DNA of 54,891 bases from Actinomycetes bacterium. GTDB taxonomy: Bacteria > Actinomycetota > Acidimicrobiia > Acidimicrobiales > Ilumatobacteraceae. Each line of letters begins with the position of its first letter. The stretch's first letter is position 1. The notes under the pieces are model-generated. The model worked only from the letters and a program-made list of their open reading frames with translations, did not search any database and was not told the origin of the DNA. Position numbers and translations under genes: made by a program. Below, one piece after another: positions 8,929-16,042 of this stretch. Where the stretch lies: positions 1 through 54,891 of the forward strand of contig JANYDH010000130.1 in assembly GCA_025359865.1 (NCBI GenBank), written 5' to 3'.

Positions 8929-10551
8929 ATGGGGAACATGATCGACGGACACGCGGGTCAGCAGGCTGTGGCAGCGATGGCTGCATTCGGAACCGACGTG
9001 ATGTTCACACTCAACGGTGGGCACATTTGGCCGCTGTACGATGCAGCGCGCGATCAGGGCATGCGCGTCGTCGACACCCGTCACGAGCAGACCGCCACCT
9101 TCGCCGCCGAGGCGTACGCGAAGCTCACCCGCAAGCCAGGGTTCGCGGCGCTCACCGCTGGGCCGGGTATCACCAACGGGGTCTCGGCGATCACCTCGGC
9201 CTGGTTCAACGGTACACCGCTGGTGGTGATGGGTGGTCGAGCCCCCGAGGCTCGGTGGGGCGCTGGGTCCCTACAAGAATTCGATCACGTGCCAGTGGTG
9301 CAGTCGATCACGAAGTCGGCGATCACGGTCAAGGACCCGTCCAAGGCAGCTTCAGCGGTCCACGCTGCGGCCCGTCTGGCGTTGACCCCGCATCGTGGGC
9401 CGACCTTTGTCGACTTCCCGCTCGATGTGTTCGGCCCGTCGAGCGGTGAACTGCCCGACGTCGATGAGTGCACAGGTAAAGGTGTCGCTCCCGACTCCGA
9501 CGAGGTGAGCCGGATCGTCGCGCTGATCGCCAATGCCGAACGTCCTGCGTTCATCGTCGGCAGCGACGTCTATTGGGACGGTGCATGGGACGAGTTGCGC
9601 GCGGCTGTTGAGCACCTGCGTGTTCCGTGCTTCTTCAATGGTCTTGGACGCGGCACGTTGCCTGCATCTCATGAGTTGTCGTTTCTTCGCACCCGCGGGC
9701 TCCTCAACAAGCGCGCCGATCTTGTGGTGGTCCTCGGAACCCCGCTCGACTTTCGCCTCGGGTTCGGCCGATTCGGTTCGGCGCAGGTGGCGCACGTCGT
9801 CGACAGCGATGCACAACGGGCCCGCCACGTGGATGTGCCGACTGTCGCGGGCGACTTGATGCTCGTATTGCGCGCGTTCGCGGATCATGGTGGCGACCGG
9901 TGTAGCCACGAGGCATGGATCGCCGAACTTCGTGACGCCGAGATGGCGGGCGTTGCGGCCGATCGACTGCTGCTCGACGCTGCGTCGTCACCGATCAAGC
10001 CGAGCCGAATCTACGGTGAGCTCGGACGGCGTCTCGCCGACGATGCGGTGGTCATCTGCGATGGCGGGGACTTTGCCTCGTACGCCGGCAAGTTCGTTCA
10101 GGTGCAGCAGCCCGGCAACTGGCTCGACACCGGGCCGTACGGGTGTCTCGGCAATGGTCTCGGCTACTCGATTGCGGCCCGGGTCACCCGACCGTCAAGT
10201 CAGGTCGTGCTGCTGCTCGGTGACGGCGCGGCGGGATTCAGCCTGATGGATGCCGACTCACTCGTTCGTCATGGGCTACCTGTGGTGATGGTGGTCGGCA
10301 ACAACGGGATGTGGGGTCTCGAAAAGCACCCGATGCAGGCCATCTACGGCTGGGACATGGCCTGCGATCTGCAACCGCAGTGCCGGTACGACGAGGTCGT
10401 ACGGTCGCTCGGCGGCGCGGGCGAGATGGTCACCGATCCTCGCGAGATCGGCCCTGCCCTCGACCGGGGGTTCGCATCGGGAGTTCCCTACATGGTCAAT
10501 GTCGTGACAGATCCGAATGACGTGTACCCGCGTTCATCCAACCTCGCCTGA
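8929..10551 (+). CDS. thiamine-diphosphate-binding protein, acetolactate synthase large-subunit-like
   Basis: This 540-residue ThDP enzyme has the three-domain acetolactate synthase/oxalyl-CoA decarboxylase architecture. An N-terminal pyrimidine-binding domain carries the cofactor-activating Glu53 in RHEQTATFAAEAY. A central domain follows, then a C-terminal PP domain with GDGAAGF near residue 431 and the NNGMWG motif. The TAGPGITNGVSAI stretch is typical of the ALS family. The length fits oxalyl-CoA decarboxylase or catabolic/IlvG-like ALS homologues, and no regulatory subunit is nearby, so true branched-chain biosynthesis is doubtful. I use the ATG at 8929, with AAGG 8 nt upstream; ATG 8938 is an alternative. 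Confidence 0.85.
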   Translation: MGNMIDGHAGQQAVAAMAAFGTDVMFTLNGGHIWPLYDAARDQGMRVVDTRHEQTATFAAEAYAKLTRKPGFAALTAGPGITNGVSAITSAWFNGTPLVVMGGRAPEARWGAGSLQEFDHVPVVQSITKSAITVKDPSKAASAVHAAARLALTPHRGPTFVDFPLDVFGPSSGELPDVDECTGKGVAPDSDEVSRIVALIANAERPAFIVGSDVYWDGAWDELRAAVEHLRVPCFFNGLGRGTLPASHELSFLRTRGLLNKRADLVVVLGTPLDFRLGFGRFGSAQVAHVVDSDAQRARHVDVPTVAGDLMLVLRAFADHGGDRCSHEAWIAELRDAEMAGVAADRLLLDAASSPIKPSRIYGELGRRLADDAVVICDGGDFASYAGKFVQVQQPGNWLDTGPYGCLGNGLGYSIAARVTRPSSQVVLLLGDGAAGFSLMDADSLVRHGLPVVMVVGNNGMWGLEKHPMQAIYGWDMACDLQPQCRYDEVVRSLGGAGEMVTDPREIGPALDRGFASGVPYMVNVVTDPNDVYPRSSNLA

Positions 10552-10560
10552 GCCAGCTTG

Positions 10561-10926
10561 TCAGGTGCACGGCGAATCAGGTGCGGGCAGGAGCGTGCCC
10601 ACGGCGTCGATAGTGAACAGTGAGGATGCCTTCCGGACGTAGTGCGGCACCAGGTCGTTCCACCCCTTGGGCGGATGGCCTTCGAGTAAGGTATATGACT
10701 CCACCACCTGGGTGAGCGTGGCCCGCTCGCTTGAACAGGCCAGTTCGTTGGCGTCGTGGAGCGCCGTAGCGCCAGCCTCCGCGACATTTGCTCCCGTTGC
10801 CTGACGGGCAGCCTGAGCGCATCCGACGAGGCCGAGCCCGCCGACTCCGCAGACTGCGGTCAGGGCAATGGTTCGTGCTGTTCGTCGGTGTCGACGGTGT
10901 CGACGGTGTCGTCGTTGTCGTGGAAT
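10561..10926 (-). CDS. putative lipoprotein with a probable AUU (ATT) start codon
   Basis: The minus frame closing with TGA at 10561-10563 is open to a stop at about 10930. It encodes a convincing lipoprotein precursor: a strongly basic N-region (RRHRRHRRHRR), a hydrophobic core (TIALTAV..GGLGL), a lipobox LVGC with Cys at about residue 37, and a mature domain of about 85 residues ending in APDSPCT. It contains no ATG, GTG or TTG at a sensible position. The ATT at 10924-10926 is preceded by AGGTG with a 4-nt gap, which fits initiation at AUU. A frameshift in the CACCGTCGA tandem repeats from an upstream GTG (10933, another frame) is the alternative. The mature-domain function is unknown. Confidence 0.6.
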   Translation of the reverse strand: MPRQRRHRRHRRHRRTARTIALTAVCGVGGLGLVGCAQAARQATGANVAEAGATALHDANELACSSERATLTQVVESYTLLEGHPPKGWNDLVPHYVRKASSLFTIDAVGTLLPAPDSPCT

Positions 10927-11033
10927 GGTTCACCTACTCGGGATTGCAGTGCCAGTCGTCGGCCACTGGTTGTCTGATATCGGATGCCCACGCACCCGAC
11001 ATGAGCGCTGGTCGCTGTGGGTAGGCTCGCCCG

Positions 11034-12425
11034 ATGATCGAACAGGGCGTGCTTGAGCGGGTGCTCGGACTAGCGGTCCGGGGTGGGGCCGAATTCGCGG
11101 AGGTGTTTGCGGAGGACAAGCGGTCCACGTCCGCCAGCCTCGACGATGGCCGGGTCGAGCAAGTCACCAGCGGTCGCGACCGCGGAGCCGGTATCCGGGT
11201 CGTCCGCGGTGACACCACCGGTTTTGCTCATACCGCCGACCTCACCGAAACCGGGCTCTGCGCCGCGGCCGAGGCTGCCGCGTCGGCGGCGAGCCAAGGC
11301 GGCGGTGGCGTACGGACCATTGCGCTCACCAGCCGCGCCGGTACCAAGGTCAACACGGTCGAGCGGTATCCCGACGAGGTGTCGAAGTCCACCAAGGTCG
11401 AACTGTTGAAGCGTGTCGACGACGCTGCTCGCAGTGCGGGCGCTTCGATTGTGCAGGTATCGGCCGGATACGGCGACAGCAGGCGGCGGATTCTCGTTGC
11501 CAACACCGACGGTGTGTTGGCCACCGACGAGCAGGTGCGTGGACTCATGCGTATCAGCGTTGTTGCCAGCGGTGACGCCGGAATGCAGACAGGCTTTCAA
11601 AGCGTGGGACAGACGGTCGGGTTCGAAATGTTCGACAACATCGATATCGAAGAACTCGCCCGCGATGCGGCGCGCCAGGCAATGGTCAAACTGGGCGCCC
11701 GTCCGGCGCCCAGCGGCTCCATGCCCGTCGTGATCAAGCAGGGCAGTGGCGGTGTGCTGTTCCATGAAGCGTGCGGCCATGGCCTCGAGGCCGACCTGGT
11801 GTCGAAGAACTCCAGTGTGTACGCGGGCAAGACAGGTGAACTCGTGGCATCGCCGCTCGTCACGCTGGTCGACGACGGGACGATGAGCACCGAGTGGGGC
11901 ACCATCGGCATCGACGATGAGGGTCATCCCAGCGCCTACAACGTGCTCATCCGCGACGGGATTCTGACGGACTACATGTGGGACTACCTCCGTGCACGCA
12001 AGGAGGGTCGCGCCCAGAGCGGGAACGGGCGACGGCAGAGCTACATGCACCTTCCGATGGTACGGATGACCAACACGTACGTACTCAATGGCACCGAAGA
12101 GCCCGACGACATCATCCGGGCCACCGACCATGGCGTCTACATCGCCAAGCTCGGAGGTGGGAGCGTGAATACCGCCACCGGAGACTTTGTGTTCGGAATG
12201 ACCGAGGCGTACCTCATCGAAGGCGGCGAGATCACCGAACCACTCCGCGAGGGCAACCTCATCGGCAACGGCCCGCAGGTGTTACGCGACATCGACCTCC
12301 TCGGCAATGATTTCGCGATGGGTAATCCGGGTACATGCGGCAAAGACGGCCAGGGCGTGCCGGTCGGCGACGGCCAGCCGACACTACGAGTGAAGGCCCT
12401 CACGATTGGTGGCACGGCGACATGA
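11034..12425 (+). CDS. tldD: metalloprotease TldD
   Basis: TldD is the metal-binding subunit of the TldD/TldE protease, known in other bacteria for maturing peptide antibiotics and degrading CcdA. This 463-residue homologue keeps the HExxxH zinc motif as HEACGH at residues 244-249. It also has the family's N-terminal self-association domain and the C-terminal G-rich region (GNPGTCGKDGQGVPVGDGQPT). The gene overlaps its partner tldE by an ATGA, consistent with co-translation of the heterodimer. No peptide-natural-product precursor gene is recognisable nearby, so its substrate here is unknown. Confidence 0.95.
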   Translation: MIEQGVLERVLGLAVRGGAEFAEVFAEDKRSTSASLDDGRVEQVTSGRDRGAGIRVVRGDTTGFAHTADLTETGLCAAAEAAASAASQGGGGVRTIALTSRAGTKVNTVERYPDEVSKSTKVELLKRVDDAARSAGASIVQVSAGYGDSRRRILVANTDGVLATDEQVRGLMRISVVASGDAGMQTGFQSVGQTVGFEMFDNIDIEELARDAARQAMVKLGARPAPSGSMPVVIKQGSGGVLFHEACGHGLEADLVSKNSSVYAGKTGELVASPLVTLVDDGTMSTEWGTIGIDDEGHPSAYNVLIRDGILTDYMWDYLRARKEGRAQSGNGRRQSYMHLPMVRMTNTYVLNGTEEPDDIIRATDHGVYIAKLGGGSVNTATGDFVFGMTEAYLIEGGEITEPLREGNLIGNGPQVLRDIDLLGNDFAMGNPGTCGKDGQGVPVGDGQPTLRVKALTIGGTAT

Positions 12426-13762
12426 GCAGTTTGCAAGACATCGCTGATCGCGTCATTGCGCAGGCCAAACCCGGTGAGCATGTCGAGGCGTTCGTCTCAC
12501 GTGACGGTCAAACCGATGTGCGTGTCTTCGAGGGCGAGGTCGAGCATTTCGTCAGCGCCCAAAGCGAAGGCATCGGTATCCGCGTCATTCGTGACGGACG
12601 CACCGGCTTTGCTTATGCGGGCACACTCGACCAAGCTGCCATCGCCGAGGTGCTCGCCGAAGCACGCGACAACGTCGAGTTCGGCACTCCTGACGAGTGG
12701 GCCGGCCTCGCTGCGCCTGATGGCGTCGATGTGGTGCAGCAGGTGCTGTGGAACGACCAACTGGCATCGTTGGCCACCGAGCGCAAGATCGAACTGGCGA
12801 AAGAACTCGAGCGTCTGACACTCGGATTCGATGCCCGAGTGCGCGTCGACGATTCCAATTACTCCGACGCGTTTGTCGAGTCAGCCGTTGCCAACACCTC
12901 CGGTATCCGCCGTTCGGGACGCGAGAACGGTTGCTACGTCAGCGTCGGCACACTCGCCGACGATGGCGACGAGACCCAGACCGGCTTCGGGTTCAGTGTC
13001 GGGCGTTCTCCCGACGAGTTCGATCTTGCGAAAGCGGCTCGTGAAGCCAGTGATCGGGCCACCCGCTTGCTCGGCGCGGTGAAGCCGTCGAGCAAGCGAC
13101 TCACGGTGGTGCTCGATCCGTACGTGGCGGCCCAGTTCCTCGGCATCGTGTCGAGCACGCTCAATGGCGAAGCCGTCATCAAGGGGCGCAGCCTGTTCAA
13201 GGACCGCGTTGGCGAGCAGGTTGCCAGCCCGCTGTTCACCCTTGTCGACGACCCGACGAACCCGTCCGCATACAGCGCTACCGACATCGATGGCGAAGGC
13301 CTCGCGGCACGCCGCAACGTGTTGATCGACGGAGGTGTGCTGCATGGCTTTGTCCATTCGTCGTACAGCGGTCGGCGGGCCGGTACGACCAGCACCGGCA
13401 ATGCTGTTCGTGGCGGATTCAAGAGCACGCCAGGCGTTGGATGCCTGGCGATGCAACTGCAGCCGGGAGCGAGGATGCAGGCCGATCTGATTGCCGACGT
13501 GTCCGACGGAGTGCTCATCGAGTCGGTGTCCGGCATGCATAGCGGGGTGAACCCGATCAGCGGCGACTTCTCCACTGGCGCGTCAGGCAGACTTATTTCG
13601 AATGGCCAGATCGGCGGCCCGGTGCGCGAGTTCACGATTGCATCGACGTTGCAGAAGATGCTGCTCGACGTGATCGAGATCGGTAACGACGTTGATTGGC
13701 TGCCGATGCGCGCCGCAGGTGTCACGATTGTGATCGCCGACATGACGATGAGCGGTGCGTAG
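12422..13762 (+). CDS. tldE: TldE/PmbA family protease subunit
   Basis: This 446-residue partner of TldD belongs to the PmbA/TldE family, which shares the fold but lacks the HExxxH zinc motif, as here. Family-typical segments include RVFEGEVEHF and SEGIGIRVI at the N-terminus, and GVNPISGDFSTGASGRLI near the C-terminus. I set the start at the ATG at 12422, inside the ATGA overlap with tldD; an upstream in-frame start at 12335 would only add residues read out of frame from tldD. The TldD/TldE heterodimer is expected to be cytosolic. Confidence 0.94.
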   Translation: MSSLQDIADRVIAQAKPGEHVEAFVSRDGQTDVRVFEGEVEHFVSAQSEGIGIRVIRDGRTGFAYAGTLDQAAIAEVLAEARDNVEFGTPDEWAGLAAPDGVDVVQQVLWNDQLASLATERKIELAKELERLTLGFDARVRVDDSNYSDAFVESAVANTSGIRRSGRENGCYVSVGTLADDGDETQTGFGFSVGRSPDEFDLAKAAREASDRATRLLGAVKPSSKRLTVVLDPYVAAQFLGIVSSTLNGEAVIKGRSLFKDRVGEQVASPLFTLVDDPTNPSAYSATDIDGEGLAARRNVLIDGGVLHGFVHSSYSGRRAGTTSTGNAVRGGFKSTPGVGCLAMQLQPGARMQADLIADVSDGVLIESVSGMHSGVNPISGDFSTGASGRLISNGQIGGPVREFTIASTLQKMLLDVIEIGNDVDWLPMRAAGVTIVIADMTMSGA

Positions 13763-13803
13763 CACGGGTCGGTCCGATCTGATCCATCCGCAAATTCTCC
13801 AGC

Positions 13804-13827
13804 GCGTTGAGTAACACCTACTCACGC
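13804..13827. other. short intergenic hairpin downstream of tldE
   Basis: GCG-T-TGAGTA pairs with TACTCA-CGC across the loop ACACC, giving nine pairs with one bulged T. It lies about 42 bp after the tldE stop and about 80 bp before the LPXTG gene. It could be a weak terminator for tldDE or an operator for the next gene. No T-run follows it. Confidence 0.35.
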
Positions 13828-13906
13828 CCCAACTGTGAACTCGTGGTTCTATGGGAGTCGCAAGTTTCGTCCTATTGACGCGACCACGACGGCCTGGAGC
13901 CACATC

Positions 13907-14503
13907 ATGCCCAATCAATCACCACTTCGGCGCGCCTCGAGGGCGGTCACCATCAGTCTCGCCGTTGGCGGCATCTCAGTGCTATCCGCGCCAGCGGCCA
14001 GCGCCAGCGAGTTCAATCCGGTCCCGGTAGTGACGCATTCCTTCGTCTGTGACGGTGGGAGTAACGGCGGTGGACAGGTCAACTTCGTGCTGACCAACAT
14101 CGGCTTGAGTACTGCACACATTCACGTCCAGTGGACCGTCTCAAACGGGGGCGGCCAGTACGACGTGAGCACCTCTCAACTGAATCCTCAGCCCTTCTCG
14201 CATCCAATTGTGGAGGACCAGACCGTGTCGTTCGTCATCACCAACACCGATTCGGGCGGTGCTGGGATCGCCGCGTTCTCGCAGCTGGCGAACTGTCTCG
14301 CTGATCCGACGACAACGACGGCCGCCCCGACCACCACGTTGGAGTCGACGACCACGTTGGCATCTGTCGGTGTGCGGCCACCGGCCCGAGTGTTGCCATC
14401 TACCGGCGGGTCGGACTCGTGGACAATGACTGGGTTCGCGGCGAGTGCAGGCGGCATCGGTCTCGTGCTGATCCGGCTCGCCCGCCGCCGCCCGGCTGCC
14501 TGA
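13907..14503 (+). CDS. secreted, sortase-anchored (LPXTG) surface protein
   Basis: This 198-residue exported protein has a basic N-region (LRRASR), a hydrophobic core and a likely signal-peptidase site after ASA near residue 34. A small beta-rich domain with two Cys follows. Next is a Thr/Pro-rich spacer, then a textbook cell-wall sorting signal: LPSTGG at 163-168, a hydrophobic helix, and an RRR tail. Sortase would cleave between Thr and Gly and link the protein to the wall. The start at 13907 is supported by GGAG about 8 nt upstream; an upstream ATG at 13835 would bury the signal peptide. No sortase gene is in the window. The function of the domain is unknown. Confidence 0.85.
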   Translation: MPNQSPLRRASRAVTISLAVGGISVLSAPAASASEFNPVPVVTHSFVCDGGSNGGGQVNFVLTNIGLSTAHIHVQWTVSNGGGQYDVSTSQLNPQPFSHPIVEDQTVSFVITNTDSGGAGIAAFSQLANCLADPTTTTAAPTTTLESTTTLASVGVRPPARVLPSTGGSDSWTMTGFAASAGGIGLVLIRLARRRPAA

Positions 14504-14532
14504 CCGTGTAGTACGTGAGACAAGAGTGACTT

Positions 14533-14570
14533 TTGGCGTTGGGTTGTTGTCAATGACAGCCCAACGCCAA
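14533..14570. terminator. bidirectional hairpin, copy 1 of a dispersed repeat
   Basis: The element lies between convergent genes (stops at 14503 and 14582). TTGGCGTTGGG pairs perfectly with CCCAACGCCAA, and the stem continues inward with TTGT/ACAG (one wobble) to a TGTCAATG loop, 15 pairs in all. There is no T-run, as is common for actinobacterial terminators. A second copy with only two or three changes, including the same loop, occurs at 49796-49831, again between convergent genes. The position supports a bidirectional terminator role. Confidence 0.8.
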
Positions 14571-14581
14571 CGGTCGGCCAG

Positions 14582-15367
14582 CTAGATCGTATTGATCAAT
14601 TCGCCTTCGTGGGTGACGGCGAAGGCGCGGTAGTCGTCGAACTTGGCGACCCAGTCCAGTCCGCTCTCGCCGAGGGCGAACGCAGCGGTGGCAAATGCAT
14701 CGGCCCAACACAGCGATGGGCCAACCACGGTCAATGACGCGAACGTGTTTGCGGCTTCACCTGAGGCCGTCCAGACATGTCGGCCGCGCTCCGCTATACC
14801 AGATGTTGCCACCGCCCCGGACTTGACCGTGAGCATGGTGATCAGTTTCCCGGGCCGATGTGGATCCGCGATACCGACCGTCCAGTGAGGGGCGTCGCCC
14901 GGCTGGCCGTGCATCAGCATGTCGCCGCCCACCCCGATCGACCAATGTTGTAACCCTTGTCGCAGAAAGTGGGCGCTGGCCCGCTCGGTGGCCCAGCCCT
15001 TCACGAATCCGGCGGGATCGATCCGGTGGTCGTGCCGATGGTCGCGGCGGATCGAGAACGCGCCGGCACTGGCATGTTCCAACCAGGTACAGGCATCAAG
15101 CACGTCGATCACCTCAGGGGAACAGTCGAGCAGCGACAGCGAGCCGGCATGTACTCGACTGATCTCGCTCGACGGACGAAAGGTGCTGAACATCTGCTCG
15201 AGCCGCTCGAGTTCGGCAGCGGCAGCAGTGATCCCGGCAAGGGCTTGTTGTTCATCCACATCGTCGTAGACATGGAAGCTGGCCACGGTGCCCATGACCG
15301 GTACATGACGGCGAACGACGACGCCGGTGGCGATGGCGTCGGCGGCGGCGGCGGCGATGATGGTCAT
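14582..15367 (-). CDS. apbE: FAD:protein FMN transferase (ApbE family)
   Basis: ApbE transfers FMN from FAD onto a Thr/Ser of target proteins outside the cytoplasmic membrane. This 261-residue protein has the family core: AGFVKGWATERA near the middle, the GVGGDM motif and a Thr-containing AVATSG. No clear signal peptide is visible at the present N-terminus, so localisation is uncertain. Its ATG overlaps the stop of the FMN-binding protein gene (ATGA), and that protein carries an SGAT flavinylation motif and is the obvious substrate. It is the last gene of a three-gene electron-transfer operon. Confidence 0.92.
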   Translation of the reverse strand: MTIIAAAAADAIATGVVVRRHVPVMGTVASFHVYDDVDEQQALAGITAAAAELERLEQMFSTFRPSSEISRVHAGSLSLLDCSPEVIDVLDACTWLEHASAGAFSIRRDHRHDHRIDPAGFVKGWATERASAHFLRQGLQHWSIGVGGDMLMHGQPGDAPHWTVGIADPHRPGKLITMLTVKSGAVATSGIAERGRHVWTASGEAANTFASLTVVGPSLCWADAFATAAFALGESGLDWVAKFDDYRAFAVTHEGELINTI

Positions 15368-16038
15368 CCGCCCAGGCTGTCCAAGATCGACTGGAGTGAC
15401 TTGTAGTAGCCGACCGATGTATATGTGGCCCCGGAAACGCCGTTGATGTTCTTGCTCTGCGCAGCCATCACCTGACCATTGAGGATTGGAACGGCGTATT
15501 GACTGATCTGGCGTGACTTGCGCCGGTCACTGGGACTCTGGATTGCATCGACCGAGCAGATGCGGCCACTCGAACTCACTGAGGCTTCCACCTGTACGGG
15601 ACCGAACCGGGTGTTGACCGTCGGTCCATCGACTGTCCGGCACGGCGTGGCAACGGGCGCAGGAGGCACCGTCGAGGCCACGGTTGGTGCAGTCTCGACT
15701 GCGACGGGTTCTGGCGTTGTCGTGACCGAATTGGAATTGATCGTCGCCACCGGGGTGGAGGGGACCGATGAGGTCGTTTCAGGAGTCTGAGGGGCGACGG
15801 TGGGCGCGGGGGCGACCGCGGGGGTGGGCGCTGGGGCGGCCGCGGGAAGTATGGTGACATCGCCGACGGTGATCGTGCTGGCGACGCCATCACCGAGTGG
15901 AGTTGCTGCGTTGGCGGAGTTGTTCGGACGGTCGAGCGCGCTGAGCAGAAAACCGCTGGCGCCGGTGAGTGCTATCGCTGGAAGCGCTCTGCGGGCGAGG
16001 CTCGGGCGGCGGCGTGCATGGGAGGGGGAGGGCTTCAT
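15364..16038 (-). CDS. exported FMN-binding domain protein, predicted ApbE substrate
   Basis: This 224-residue protein has a Tat/Sec-like N-terminus (RRRPSLARRALPAIALTGASGFLLSAL), a long Pro/Ala/Thr/Val-rich linker, and a C-terminal FMN-binding domain of about 85 residues. The flavinylation motif is NGVSGATYTS, in which the Thr of SGAT is the expected covalent FMN site. The usual Asp at the first motif position is Asn here. It should sit outside the membrane and shuttle electrons as a flavinylated carrier. The start at 16038 gives a proper signal sequence; the open frame extends to 16164 but overlaps the upstream gene. It begins 4 nt after the stop of the upstream membrane flavoprotein. Confidence 0.88.
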   Translation of the reverse strand: MKPSPSHARRRPSLARRALPAIALTGASGFLLSALDRPNNSANAATPLGDGVASTITVGDVTILPAAAPAPTPAVAPAPTVAPQTPETTSSVPSTPVATINSNSVTTTPEPVAVETAPTVASTVPPAPVATPCRTVDGPTVNTRFGPVQVEASVSSSGRICSVDAIQSPSDRRKSRQISQYAVPILNGQVMAAQSKNINGVSGATYTSVGYYKSLQSILDSLGG

Positions 16039-16042
16039 CGAG

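Noticed and set aside
10577-10933. 118-codon minus-strand frame with a Thr/Pro-rich start (MNHSTTTTTP)
   Set aside because: Its sequence becomes Arg/Pro-rich and lacks domain character. The overlapping frame one base away has a lipobox and a coherent signal peptide and is the better gene. I cannot exclude that this GTG is the true start followed by a frameshift.
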